The position numbers and the translations under genes are program-made. Of a DNA stretch of 64,000 bases, positions 8,083-18,490 are shown piece after piece (position 1 is the stretch's first letter; every line of letters starts with the position of its first letter). The notes below the pieces were generated by a model. The model made no database searches. It was not told where the DNA came from and saw only the letters and a program-made list of their open reading frames with translations. Source of the stretch: Prauserella endophytica (GTDB lineage Bacteria; Actinomycetota; Actinomycetes; Mycobacteriales; Pseudonocardiaceae); assembly GCF_005146945.1 (NCBI RefSeq), contig NZ_SWMS01000010.1, forward strand, positions 62,001 to 126,000. The letters are read 5' to 3'.

Positions 8083-9702
8083 GTGGCTCTCAACATCGCG
8101 GATCTGCTCGAGCACGCCGTCGACGCCGTGCCGGATCGCACCGCGGTCGTCTGCGACGGCAGGTGCCTGACCTACGCGCAACTGGACGAGCGGGCCAACC
8201 GGCTCGCCCATCACCTCGCCGCAAACGGGATCGGCAAGGGTGACCACATCGGCGTCTACTCCCGAAACTCCATCGAGATGATCGAAACGATGTTCGCGGC
8301 GTACAAGCTCCGCGCCATCGCGATCAACGTCAACTACCGGTACGTCCACGGCGAGCTCGCCTACCTGTTCACCAATGCCGACCTGGTCGCTCTCGTGCAC
8401 GAGCGGCAGTACTCCGACAGGGTCGCCGCCGTGCTTCCCGAGGCGCCCGAACTGAAACACGTTTTAGTCGTCGAGGACGGCAGCGACGCCGATTTCACCG
8501 CGCACGGCGGCATCGCCTACGAGGACGCGCTGGCTCAGGAGTCGCCGGAGCGCGACTTCGGCGAGCGCAGTCCCGACGACCTCTACATCCTCTACACCGG
8601 CGGCACCACCGGGTATCCGAAGGGCGTGATGTGGCGCCACGAGGACGTCTGGCGGGCCCTCGGCGGCGGCATCGACTTCGTCACCGGCGAGTACGTGCCC
8701 GACGAGTGGGCGATGGCGGAGCAGGGCAAACAGGGAGCGCTGGTGCGCCTGCCCGCGGCGCCGCTCATCCACGGCGCGGCCCAGTGGGCGGCGTTCGGAG
8801 CGATGTTCGCGGGCGGGACGGTGGTGTTCGTGCCGCAGTTCGACGCGCACGAGATCTGGCGGGCCGTCGAACAACACCGAGTCCAGGTGCTCACCATCGT
8901 CGGCGACGCCATGGCGCGCCCGCTCATCGAGGCCTACCGCGAGGGCGGCTACGACGCCTCCTCGCTCGTCGCCGTGTCCAGCCACGCGGCCCTGTTCTCC
9001 CAGTCCGTCAAGCAGGACTACCTGAACACCTTCCCGAACGTGGTGCTCACCGACGCGATCGGCTCGTCGGAGAGCGGCTTCACCGGCATCGGCATGATGG
9101 CCAAGGACGCCGACCACTCGGCAGGGCCCAGGGTCAACTTCGGCAAGGACGCGATCCTGCTCGACGACGACGGCGCGGTCGTGAAACCCGAGCCCGGCGC
9201 GATCGGCCGCATCGGCAGGCGCGGCCACGTCCCGCTCGGTTACTACAAGGACCCCGCGAAGAGCGAGACGATCTTCGTCGAGGCGGACGGCGTGCGCTAC
9301 GTCGTGCCCGGCGACTACGCCCGGTACGAGGCGGACGGCACGGTCACGCTCCTCGGCCGGGGCTCGCAGTGCGTCAACACCGGCGGCGAGAAGGTGTTCC
9401 CCGAGGAGGTCGAGGGCGCTCTCAAGTCGCACCCCGACGTCTTCGACGCGCTCGTGATCGCGGTGCCCGACTCCCGGCTCGGCCAGCGCGTCGGCGCCGT
9501 CATCCAGCCGAGGCCGGGCGTCACCCCCGACCTCGCGGCGCTCGAGGCCCACGTCCGCACCGAGATCGCCGGATACAAGGTGCCCCGCAGCATCTGGGTC
9601 ACCGACGAGATCGGCAGGCTGCCCAGCGGCAAGCCCGACTATCCGTGGGCCCAGCGATACGCGGCCGAGCACGAGCCGGCCGTCGACCTCTTGAAAGCCT
9701 AG
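8083..9702 (+). CDS. fadD19: Steroid-24-oyl/26-oyl-CoA synthetase FadD19
   Basis: 539 residues from GTG 8083. The N terminus (ALNIADLLEHAVDAVPDR) aligns with remembered M. tuberculosis FadD19, and an earlier ATG at 8047 would put the KstR box inside the gene, so GTG 8083 is chosen. Motifs: LYTGGTTGYPKGVMWRHED (about residue 177), the SSESG region, GDYARYEADGTVTLLGRG, and the catalytic lysine in LPSGKPDY. It activates the C24-branched or C26 sterol carboxylate. No Shine-Dalgarno is visible. Followed 13 bp later by the nitronate monooxygenase. Confidence 0.92.
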   Translation: MALNIADLLEHAVDAVPDRTAVVCDGRCLTYAQLDERANRLAHHLAANGIGKGDHIGVYSRNSIEMIETMFAAYKLRAIAINVNYRYVHGELAYLFTNADLVALVHERQYSDRVAAVLPEAPELKHVLVVEDGSDADFTAHGGIAYEDALAQESPERDFGERSPDDLYILYTGGTTGYPKGVMWRHEDVWRALGGGIDFVTGEYVPDEWAMAEQGKQGALVRLPAAPLIHGAAQWAAFGAMFAGGTVVFVPQFDAHEIWRAVEQHRVQVLTIVGDAMARPLIEAYREGGYDASSLVAVSSHAALFSQSVKQDYLNTFPNVVLTDAIGSSESGFTGIGMMAKDADHSAGPRVNFGKDAILLDDDGAVVKPEPGAIGRIGRRGHVPLGYYKDPAKSETIFVEADGVRYVVPGDYARYEADGTVTLLGRGSQCVNTGGEKVFPEEVEGALKSHPDVFDALVIAVPDSRLGQRVGAVIQPRPGVTPDLAALEAHVRTEIAGYKVPRSIWVTDEIGRLPSGKPDYPWAQRYAAEHEPAVDLLKA

Positions 9703-9715
9703 GAGGAAGCCAGGA

Positions 9716-10828
9716 ATGCGCACCGCGCTGTGCGACACGCTCGGGATCGACCTGCCGATCGTCGGGTTCACGCCGTCGGAACACGTCGCCGCGGCGATCA
9801 GCAGGGCAGGCGGGCTCGGCGTGCTCGGCTGCGTCCGGTTCAACGACGCCGCCGAGCTCGACAAGGTCCTCCACTGGATGGACGCCAACACCGGCGGCAA
9901 GCCCTACGGCGTCGATGTGGTGATGCCCTCCAAGATCCCGACGGAAGGCAGCTCGGTCGACCTCACGAAGATGATCCCCGACGAGCACAAGGCCTTCGTC
10001 GAGCGCACGCTCGCACAGCTCGGCGTGCCGGAGCTGCCCGAGGGCACCGACGAGCGTGCGGGCGTGCTCGGCTGGCTGCACTCGGTGGCACGTTCGCACG
10101 TGGAGGTGGCGCTCGAGCACCCGATCGCGCTGATCGCCAACGCCCTCGGCTCACCGCCCGGGGACGTGATCGCGCAGGCCCACGAGCACGGCGTGCCCGT
10201 CGCCGCGCTCGCCGGCAAGGCCGAGCACGCGGTCCGGCACGTCGACAACGGCGTCGACTTCGTGGTCGCGCAGGGCTACGAGGCGGGAGGGCACACCGGC
10301 GAGATCGCCTCGATGGTGCTGCTGCCCGAGATCGTCGACGCCGTCGGGGACCGGGCGCCGGTGCTCGCCGCGGGCGGCATCGGCACCGGAAGGCAGGCCG
10401 CCGCCGCGCTCGCGCTCGGCGCCTCGGGCGTGTGGACGGGCTCGCTGTGGCTCGCCACCAAGGAGTACCTGGAGACGATGCCGGAGTCGGAGGCCATGCA
10501 GCGGGCGCTGGTGGGCGCGACGTCGTCGGACACGGTCCGCACCCGCATCTACACCGGCAAGCCCGCCCGGTTGCTCAAGACGCGCTGGACCGAGGCGTGG
10601 GCGGCACCCGACGCCCCGGAGCCGCTGCCGATGCCGCTGCAGAACCTGCTCGTCGCGCCCGCGCACGACCGGATCCACGCGGCCGCCGACCCGTCCGTGG
10701 TGTCGATGCCGGTGGGCCAGATCGTCGGCAGGCTCTCCGAGGTGAGGGCGGTCGCCGACGTGATCGCCGAGCTGACCGGCGACTTCGACGCCGCGGTCGC
10801 CCGGCTCGACGGCATCAGGACGGCCTGA
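9716..10828 (+). CDS. Nitronate monooxygenase / 2-nitropropane dioxygenase family, FMN TIM barrel
   Basis: 370 residues. TIM-barrel flavoprotein with the hallmark GYEAGGHTG (about residue 184) and the phosphate-binding AAGGIGTGRQ followed by LGASGVWTGS. AGGAGG precedes the ATG, and the gene lies 13 bp after fadD19, so it is very likely cotranscribed. Family members oxidise nitronates, but some are flavin reductases or enoyl reductases; its place in a sterol cluster suggests a role there that I cannot specify. Its last 14 bp overlap the convergent permease gene. Confidence 0.85.
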   Translation: MRTALCDTLGIDLPIVGFTPSEHVAAAISRAGGLGVLGCVRFNDAAELDKVLHWMDANTGGKPYGVDVVMPSKIPTEGSSVDLTKMIPDEHKAFVERTLAQLGVPELPEGTDERAGVLGWLHSVARSHVEVALEHPIALIANALGSPPGDVIAQAHEHGVPVAALAGKAEHAVRHVDNGVDFVVAQGYEAGGHTGEIASMVLLPEIVDAVGDRAPVLAAGGIGTGRQAAAALALGASGVWTGSLWLATKEYLETMPESEAMQRALVGATSSDTVRTRIYTGKPARLLKTRWTEAWAAPDAPEPLPMPLQNLLVAPAHDRIHAAADPSVVSMPVGQIVGRLSEVRAVADVIAELTGDFDAAVARLDGIRTA

Positions 10829-12062
10829 GCGCCCCGCGCAGGAGGTACGCCACGGCGCCGGTGGCGAGCACGACCGCACCGGCCAGCACCGACGACAGGG
10901 GCAGGCTGAGCGCCAGCACCACGCACCCGAGCAGGCCGACCGCCGGCACGATCCGGCCGCGGCCCAGCGTCCACGCGCTCGCGTTGGCGATCGCGTAGTA
11001 GGCGAGCACCGCGAACGAGGAGAAGCCGATCGCGTCGCGCAGGTCGGCGACCGACACGAGCACCGCCACCACGACGCCCACGGCCAGTTCGGCGTGGTGG
11101 GGCACCGAGAAGCGCGGGTGCACGGCGGCGAGCGTGCGGGGCAGATGGCCGTCGCGGGCCATCGCGAGCACGGTCCTCGACACGCCGAGCACCAGGGCCA
11201 GCAGTGCGCCGAGCGCGGCCAGCGCGGCGCCGGCCCGCACCACCGGAGCCAGCCACGGCCACGACGTCCCGGCCACCGCGTGCGCCACCGGGTCGGTCGC
11301 GGCGGCCAGCGCAGATGGCCCGAGCACGAGCAGCAGCGCCGTGGCCACCGCCGCGTACACCACCAGCACGATCCCGAGCGCGAGCGGCACGGCCCTCGGG
11401 ATCGTGCGCTGGGGATCGCGCACCTCCTCACCGAGCGTGGCGATCCGCGCGTAGCCCGCGAACGCGAAGAACAGCAGCCCCGCCGACTCCAGCACCCCGG
11501 GTGCGTCCGTGCCGGGGAACGGCGCGAGGCGCTCACCGCTCGGGTCGCCGGTCAGCAGCATCGCCGCGACGGCCGCCGCCAGCACCAGCAGGCTCAGCGT
11601 CACCAGCACGGTCGCCGCGGCCGTCGAGCGCTGCACGCCCCGGTAGTTCAGCGCCGTCACCGCCGCGACGGCCGCGACCGCGACGACGCCGCGCCACGGC
11701 TGCTCCACCCCCGGCGCGACGTAGAAGGCGACGGTCAGCGCCATCGCCGCGCAGCTCGCGGTCTTGCCGACCACGAAGCCCCAGCCTGCCAGGTGCCCCC
11801 AGAACGGGCCGAGGCGCTCGCGGCCGTAGACGTACGTGCCGCCCGAGGCCGGGTACCGGGCGGCGAGCCGCGCCGAGGACGACGCGTTGCAGTACGCCAC
11901 CACCGCGGCGACCGCGAGCCCGAGCAGCAGCCCGCTGCCGGCCGCGCCCGCGGCGGGGGCGAACGCCGCGAACACACCGGCGCCGATCATCGAGGACAGG
12001 CCCACGACGACGGCGTCGCCCGTGCCGAGCCTGCGGGCCAGCCTGCCCGGTTCAGCGGTCAT
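10815..12062 (-). CDS. APC superfamily amino acid permease
   Basis: About 415 residues with roughly 12 hydrophobic segments. The N terminus carries the APC signature GDAVVVGLSSMIGAGVFAAF, the unwound TM1 substrate motif. The ATG at 12062 is preferred over an in-frame TTG three codons earlier. It is probably a proton-coupled amino acid or amine importer; specificity is not predictable. Convergent overlap of 14 bp with the nitronate monooxygenase gene. Confidence 0.85.
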   Translation of the reverse strand: MTAEPGRLARRLGTGDAVVVGLSSMIGAGVFAAFAPAAGAAGSGLLLGLAVAAVVAYCNASSSARLAARYPASGGTYVYGRERLGPFWGHLAGWGFVVGKTASCAAMALTVAFYVAPGVEQPWRGVVAVAAVAAVTALNYRGVQRSTAAATVLVTLSLLVLAAAVAAMLLTGDPSGERLAPFPGTDAPGVLESAGLLFFAFAGYARIATLGEEVRDPQRTIPRAVPLALGIVLVVYAAVATALLLVLGPSALAAATDPVAHAVAGTSWPWLAPVVRAGAALAALGALLALVLGVSRTVLAMARDGHLPRTLAAVHPRFSVPHHAELAVGVVVAVLVSVADLRDAIGFSSFAVLAYYAIANASAWTLGRGRIVPAVGLLGCVVLALSLPLSSVLAGAVVLATGAVAYLLRGALRPS

Positions 12063-12115
12063 GCCGTGCAACCTAACTTGTCCCCGGTTACGTCTTCCCG
12101 ACCAGGAGATGACCG

Positions 12116-12616
12116 ATGAACGGAAAGGGGAGATTCGTCGTGAGGTGGAAAGAGACGATCATCGGCGCCGGCGCGGCGCTGGTGTTCGCCACCGCGTGTG
12201 GCGAGCAGCCGGCGGCTCCGCAGGCACCCGCGGAGTCTCCTCCGGCCTCCCAGGAGCTCACCAAGGTGCCCGGCCGCAAACCGGCCGAACCGCCCGCCCA
12301 GGACCAGGGCGGATCGGTGCCCGCCGCGCAGATCGACAGCGGCGCGCTGCCAAGGGGCTACCCCGTCGACGTGTCGAGGGGGAAGGGCGGCAACACCCTC
12401 ACGATCGTCGGCCAGGAGGGCGGGTGCAGCCAGGCGAGCGCGGAGGTCGGCGAGCAGCGCGGCGACCGCGTCACCGTCACCATGGTCGAGACGAAACCCG
12501 CGGACAAGAACACGATGTGCACGATGGACATGCGCTACCCGCCCATCACCGTCCGCCTCGACGACCCGCTCGGCGACCGGCTGCTGGTGCTGAAGTACGC
12601 GCAGCGCACGGAGTGA
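12116..12616 (+). CDS. Secreted lipoprotein of unknown function
   Basis: 166 residues. A basic start, a short hydrophobic stretch and a lipobox-like FATAC put the lipidated Cys at about residue 22-23. A Pro/Ala/Glu-rich linker follows (residues 25-65), then a small globular domain with two further cysteines (GGCSQ and NTMCTMD) that probably form a disulfide outside the cell. It is 20 bp upstream of the SRPBCC gene on the same strand. I do not recognise a named family. Confidence 0.8.
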   Translation: MNGKGRFVVRWKETIIGAGAALVFATACGEQPAAPQAPAESPPASQELTKVPGRKPAEPPAQDQGGSVPAAQIDSGALPRGYPVDVSRGKGGNTLTIVGQEGGCSQASAEVGEQRGDRVTVTMVETKPADKNTMCTMDMRYPPITVRLDDPLGDRLLVLKYAQRTE

Positions 12617-12636
12617 ACACCGTTTAGGGTGACGCC

Positions 12637-13089
12637 ATGACACGTCGTCAGGTCTCCGTCACCACCACGGTCGCCGCCACGCCCGAGCAGATCTTCGACC
12701 TGCTGACCGACCCGGCCAAGCACCCGCTGCTCGACGGCTCCGGTACCGTCCAGGCCGCTCACGGGAGCAACCCGGACCGGCTGGAGCTCGGGTCGAAGTT
12801 CGGCATGGACATGAAGATGGGCGCCCCGTACAAGATCAAGAACACGGTGGTCGAGTACGAGCGGAACCGTCTCATCGCGTGGCGGCACTTCAACGGGCAC
12901 CGCTGGCGCTGGGAGCTCGAACCGGCCGGCGAGGGTAGGACGACGGTGACGGAGACCTTCGACTGGTCGACCGCGCGTATCCCGTTCCTCATCGAGCTCG
13001 CCCGGTTCCCCGCCAGGAACAAGGCCGCCATCCGCAGGACGCTGGACCGCCTGGCGGAAATGTTCGGCGAGCAGTCCCGGCTGCAGTGA
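12637..13089 (+). CDS. SRPBCC (START/Bet v 1-like) family protein
   Basis: 150 residues. The opening (VSVTTTVAATPEQIFDLLTDPAKHP) and the pattern W-x-W-E-L with TTVTETFDWS are typical of polyketide-cyclase/dehydrase-like SRPBCC proteins, which bind small hydrophobic ligands in a helix-grip cavity. No catalytic role can be assigned. It may be cotranscribed with the lipoprotein gene. Its stop codon is part of a palindromic half-element at 13083-13106. Confidence 0.8.
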   Translation: MTRRQVSVTTTVAATPEQIFDLLTDPAKHPLLDGSGTVQAAHGSNPDRLELGSKFGMDMKMGAPYKIKNTVVEYERNRLIAWRHFNGHRWRWELEPAGEGRTTVTETFDWSTARIPFLIELARFPARNKAAIRRTLDRLAEMFGEQSRLQ

Positions 13090-13106
13090 AGGCCACCTTC
13101 ACTGCG
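13083..13106. repeat. Half-copy of the palindromic terminator-like element
   Basis: GCAGTGAAGG-CCA-CCTTCACTGC is itself a 10-bp-arm palindrome and equals one arm of the larger elements at 2164 and 13166. The SRPBCC stop codon (13087-13089) lies in it. Confidence 0.75.
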
Positions 13107-13165
13107 CCCGCCCGTCTCCCACCGCCGCCCAAGCGGAGGCGCTGCGCGCCGCTGTGTCGATTCGA

Positions 13166-13220
13166 CGCAGTGAAGGCCACCTTCACTGCGTTGACCGCAG
13201 TGAAGGTGGCCTTCACTGCG
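13166..13220. terminator. Bidirectional terminator-like palindrome, copy 3
   Basis: Perfect outer arms of the CGCAGTGAAGGCCACCTT type enclose a short centre. It lies between the convergent SRPBCC and fumarase genes, and the fumarase stop (13222) follows directly. The 60 bp between this and the half-copy at 13083 hold nothing else recognisable. Confidence 0.72.
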
Positions 13221-13221
13221 G

Positions 13222-14886
<1,665 letters not shown>

Positions 14887-15021
14887 AGCTCGGGCTCCGT
14901 CGCACGTGGTCAGGTCAGGAAAGGCTTCGACCGTACCGCGCGTTGTCACCGACCGGACCGGACCCGTGCCCGTCCGCGACGCAGATCACCTGCGTGGAGC
15001 CCGGAAAACACCCCGGAAATG

Positions 15022-15059
15022 CGGAAGGCCGGGCCCACCCCGACGGACCCGACCTTCCG
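15022..15059. other. Imperfect hairpin in the sigB-fumarase intergenic region
   Basis: CGGAAGG at 15022-15028 pairs with CCTTCCG at 15053-15059, and an inner near-complementary GC segment extends the stem with about one mismatch. It lies in the 341-bp stretch 14887-15227 downstream of sigB and upstream of fum. It could terminate sigB or fold in the fum leader. I see no gene in that stretch. Confidence 0.4.
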
Positions 15060-15227
15060 GGGAAAGCGACCGGCGCCGGAGGCACCCGCCGCGAAGTCCT
15101 CACGCCATGGGAGACGCGCGGGTGGCGGGGACGTTGCCCCGCCATGCCCACGACCGTCTCGTGATCCACGTCATAAGTCAACGCGGCCTTCCGGGTGTCC
15201 CCCGGTGCCCCGGCGTGACGGTGCTGG

Positions 15228-16256
15228 TCAGCTGGCGTACGCCCGCAGGCGGTCGGCCCGCTCGCCCTGACGCAGCTTCGCCATCACCTCGCGCTCGATC
15301 TGGCGCACGCGCTCGCGGGAGAGCCCGAAGTGCTTGCCGATCTGGTCGAGCGTGCGCGGCTGGCCGTCATCGAGGCCGTAGCGCAGGCGGATGACGTGCT
15401 GCTCCCGGTCGTCGAGCGTGGCCAGCACGCGGCGCATGTCGTCCTGCAGCAGGCCCGAGATCACGGCGCTCTCGGCGTCGGTGGCCTCGGAGTCCTCGAT
15501 GAAGTCGCCGAGCGGCGCGTCCTCCTCGGTGCCCACCGGCATGTCGAGGCTCACCGGGTCGCGGGCGTGGTCGAGCAGGCTCGACACCTTCTCCGCGGCG
15601 ATGCCCGACTCGGCGGCCAGCTCCTCGTTGGTGGCCTCACGGCCGAGCTGCTGGTGCAGGTCGCGCTTGATCCTGGCGAGCTTGTTGACCTGCTCGACCA
15701 GGTGCACGGGGAGGCGGATGGTGCGGCCCTGGTCGGCCATGCCGCGCGTGATGGCCTGGCGGATCCACCACGTGGCGTAGGTCGAGAACTTGAACCCCTT
15801 GGAGTAGTCGAACTTCTCCACCGCCCTGATCAGGCCCAGGTTCCCCTCCTGGATCAGATCGAGCAGCGGCATCCCCCGGCCCGTGTACCGCTTCGCGAGC
15901 GACACGACGAGCCGCAGGTTGGCCTGCAGCAGGTGGTTCTTCGCCAGCTGGCCGTCACGGACCAGCGCGGACAGCTCGGCCCGGCGCTCGGCGGAGAGCT
16001 CGGTGGTGTCGAGCATGTGCTGGGCGAACACCCCGGCCTCGATCCGCTTGGCCAGGTCGACCTCCTGCGCCGCGGTCAGCAGCGCGGTCTTGCCGATGCC
16101 GTTCAGGTACACGCGGACGAGGTCCGCGGAGGGGCCCTGCGCGTCGAGGTCGGGCTCCTCTGTCGGAACGGCGGCCACGTTGTCCGCGCGAGCGGCCATC
16201 GGGATGTCCCGCTCGCGGATCCCACGGGCCTCACGTTCGAGAGTCTGGACGGACAT
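15228..16256 (-). CDS. sigB: Principal-like sigma factor SigB (sigma-70 family, non-essential type)
   Basis: 342 residues from the ATG at 16256, preceded by GGGGAGG. Region 1.2 ([16 protein letters not shown]), region 2 core ([45 protein letters not shown]), region 3 and the region 4 helix-turn-helix ([19 protein letters not shown]) are all present. It lacks the long acidic N-terminal extension of the SigA at 39318, which marks it as the shorter stress/stationary paralogue. A GGGAAC...GTT promoter lies upstream. Confidence 0.9.
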   Translation of the reverse strand: MSVQTLEREARGIRERDIPMAARADNVAAVPTEEPDLDAQGPSADLVRVYLNGIGKTALLTAAQEVDLAKRIEAGVFAQHMLDTTELSAERRAELSALVRDGQLAKNHLLQANLRLVVSLAKRYTGRGMPLLDLIQEGNLGLIRAVEKFDYSKGFKFSTYATWWIRQAITRGMADQGRTIRLPVHLVEQVNKLARIKRDLHQQLGREATNEELAAESGIAAEKVSSLLDHARDPVSLDMPVGTEEDAPLGDFIEDSEATDAESAVISGLLQDDMRRVLATLDDREQHVIRLRYGLDDGQPRTLDQIGKHFGLSRERVRQIEREVMAKLRQGERADRLRAYAS

Positions 16257-16378
16257 TCTGCCTCCCCGGTCAACGGGCTGACGTGTGATGCGGACGCACG
16301 CCTGCGTTGCGCGTCGCACCGGAGAGCCTGTGGAAACCCACCGGCGCGAGCCCAGCTTGCTGGCTGGACACTCGGATC

Positions 16379-16405
16379 AACGCCGGCGTGCGCCAAATCG
16401 TTCCC
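16379..16405 (-). promoter_or_regulatory. ECF (SigR/SigH/SigE-type) promoter of sigB
   Basis: On the minus strand GGGAAC (16405-16400), an 18-nt spacer and GTT (16381-16379) match the GGGAAY...cGTT form recognised by SigR/SigH-type and SigE-type sigma factors. The -10 lies about 123 bp upstream of the sigB ATG. In mycobacteria sigB is known to be driven by SigE/SigH. The 16257-16505 gap contains no gene that I can see. Confidence 0.6.
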
Positions 16406-16505
16406 GCACCCCGCGCTGTGTTGGGCGCCTCACCTTGAGCAAAGCTGAGGTTTTCCTGAGAACGATGAGAGGCCTGTGGTCAGGGAGCTTTCCGGGGGGC
16501 TTGGT

Positions 16506-16931
16506 CTAAACCTCGACGAGGACGGTGAACGGGCCGTCGTTGACGCTGTGCACGGCCATCATCGCCCCGAACCGACCCGTGCTCACCGTGGCGCCGCGTT
16601 CCCGGAGCCGTTCGACGACCGTGTTCACGAGCTTCTCCGCCGCCTCCGGCCGGGCGGCGGCGGTCCACGATGGACGGCGGCCTTTCCGCGTGTCTCCGTA
16701 CAAGGTGAACTGACTGACCACGAGCAGCGGTGCATGCGCGGTCGCGCATGACTCCTCGTCGCGCAGAATGCGCAGTTCGTGGAGCTTCCGCGCCATCGTG
16801 TCGGCCTGCTCCGGTGTGTCGTCCTTGTGAATTCCCAGCAGTACCAACAGGCCCGGCTCGTCGATGGCGCCGACGACCTCGCCGTCGACGGTCACGCTGG
16901 CCTCCGTCACGCGCGCCGCGACCGCCCTCAT
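16506..16931 (-). CDS. dtd: D-aminoacyl-tRNA deacylase
   Basis: 141 residues, full length for the family. Hydrolyses D-aminoacyl-tRNAs (and glycine mischarged on tRNA-Ala) in the cytoplasm. The conserved [16 protein letters not shown] motif is at about residues 75-90, and the second motif, normally a Gly-cisPro pair, sits near GRFGAMM. The ATG at 16931 overlaps the stop of the upstream methyltransferase gene by 4 bp (ATGA), so translation is probably coupled. Confidence 0.92.
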   Translation of the reverse strand: MRAVAARVTEASVTVDGEVVGAIDEPGLLVLLGIHKDDTPEQADTMARKLHELRILRDEESCATAHAPLLVVSQFTLYGDTRKGRRPSWTAAARPEAAEKLVNTVVERLRERGATVSTGRFGAMMAVHSVNDGPFTVLVEV

Positions 16932-18418
16932 GCCACCACCTCGAGCATCCCGTGCCGCACCAGTTCGGCCACCACCGGGAGTGCGGCCTGTTCCAGTTGG
17001 GCCTCGTCCTCGCCGTGCGCGACCGCCAGCAGGCCCAGCAGGTCGGCCAGCGGGAGGACGCCGCGGCATCCGGCCAGCAGCGCCGTGGCCAGCTCGTCCA
17101 GCTCGTGCTGCCAGCCGGGCCCGTCGGTGCGGTGCAGCCGCGAGATCGCGGTCCGCCAGCCGTCGTCGGTCGGCTCGTCGATGCGCTCGAGCACCACCGT
17201 GTCCGGCACGCGGAACACCATGTCCGTCAACTGGGAACCGTGGCCGCGCAACCACTCCACCCGGTCCAGCCACGCGGCGGCCTCGCCCCCGAGCGGGTCG
17301 TCGTAGGCCTGCCGCAGGTCCTCGCACACGATCGTGGGCGTGCCCTCCGTGCGCCGCAGGGTCACGAACCCGAAGCCCACCCCGGCCACGTCGTTCGCCG
17401 CGAACCAGTCGAGCCACGCCTCGGCCTTGGCCCGGCCCTCCGCCGAGCGCGGGTCGATCCCGGCGTCGCGCAGCCACGTGCCGACGTAGAGCGCGGGCTC
17501 GGCGATGTCCCGCTGGACGAACCACGCGTCGGTGCCCTTCGGCAGCCACCGGCTCACCCGGTCGGCCCAGTCCTCGCCCTCCACGTGCAGCCACGACGCG
17601 AGCAGGTGGCCGACCCCGCCCTCGGTGAGGAACGCGGGCAGCTGCCGCACCACGAGCGCGCTCGCGTCGTCACCGGCGAGGCCGGAGTCGCGATACACGT
17701 AGTCGACGCGCGCGGGCCCCACCACGAACGGCGGGTTGCACACGACCTGGTCGAAGCGCCTGCGTGCGACGGGAGCGAACCACTCGCCCCTGAGCAGCTC
17801 GACGTCGAGCTCGTTCAGCAGGAACGTGCCCCGCGCCAGGCGCAGCGCCCTCGCCGAGACGTCGGTCGCCGTGACCCGCTGGGCGTGCCTGCTCGCGTGC
17901 AGCGCCTGCACGCCGTTGCCGGTGCCGAGGTCGAGCAGCGTGCCGACGCGACGGCGGCTGGTGGCCCTGATGAGGCTCAGCGACGCGTGCCCGACCCCCA
18001 GCACGTGGTCCTCGGGCACGGGCCCGCCGAGCTGGTCGGAGTCGAGGTCGGCCACGACCCACCACGAGCCGGCCTCGTCGCCGTGCGGGCGCACGTCGAG
18101 CCCCGCGCGCAGCCGGTCGCCGTCCGCGCGCAGCAGTCCCGCGGCGACGGCGTCCCCGACGGGCAGCGACCCGAGAGCGGCGGCGACCTCGCGCGCCGGC
18201 TCCGCCTCGCCGAGCAGGAAGAGCCTGATGAACGTGCCCAGCGTTCCCGCGTCACGGCTCGCCCGCAGCGCCGGGACCGGCTCGCCGCGCCCGAGCGCGG
18301 CGTGCGCCTGGCGGCCGAGCGCCTCCACCACGCCGTCGGCGTCGTACCGTGCCGCGAGGAAGGCGTCGCGCAGGCGGGCGCAGAGGCCCGCGGTCAGCTC
18401 GGGAAGATCATCGCTCAC
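16928..18418 (-). CDS. SAM-dependent methyltransferase (RsmC/HemK-like small methyltransferase fold)
   Basis: 496 residues. A central Rossmann methyltransferase domain has motif [14 protein letters not shown] (about residue 160) and motif IV NPPF (CNPPFVVG), typical of N-methyltransferases acting on nucleic acid bases or glutamine. The N-terminal (about 1-130) and C-terminal (about 330-496) regions have no motif I recognise; such large fused forms are common in actinobacteria. It overlaps dtd by 4 bp. The substrate is probably RNA or protein; unproven. Confidence 0.82.
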   Translation of the reverse strand: MSDDLPELTAGLCARLRDAFLAARYDADGVVEALGRQAHAALGRGEPVPALRASRDAGTLGTFIRLFLLGEAEPAREVAAALGSLPVGDAVAAGLLRADGDRLRAGLDVRPHGDEAGSWWVVADLDSDQLGGPVPEDHVLGVGHASLSLIRATSRRRVGTLLDLGTGNGVQALHASRHAQRVTATDVSARALRLARGTFLLNELDVELLRGEWFAPVARRRFDQVVCNPPFVVGPARVDYVYRDSGLAGDDASALVVRQLPAFLTEGGVGHLLASWLHVEGEDWADRVSRWLPKGTDAWFVQRDIAEPALYVGTWLRDAGIDPRSAEGRAKAEAWLDWFAANDVAGVGFGFVTLRRTEGTPTIVCEDLRQAYDDPLGGEAAAWLDRVEWLRGHGSQLTDMVFRVPDTVVLERIDEPTDDGWRTAISRLHRTDGPGWQHELDELATALLAGCRGVLPLADLLGLLAVAHGEDEAQLEQAALPVVAELVRHGMLEVVA

Positions 18419-18490
18419 GGTGTGTCATCGTCCCACGCCGCCGCCCCTCGGTGTCCGGCGAGGCGGCGCCCGCCGTGGTCAGATGGACCG

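Noticed and set aside
14915-15181. 88-codon minus-strand frame between sigB and fum
   Set aside because: TTG start, no ribosome binding site, poor codon pattern, and it overlaps the fumarase 5' region and a hairpin.
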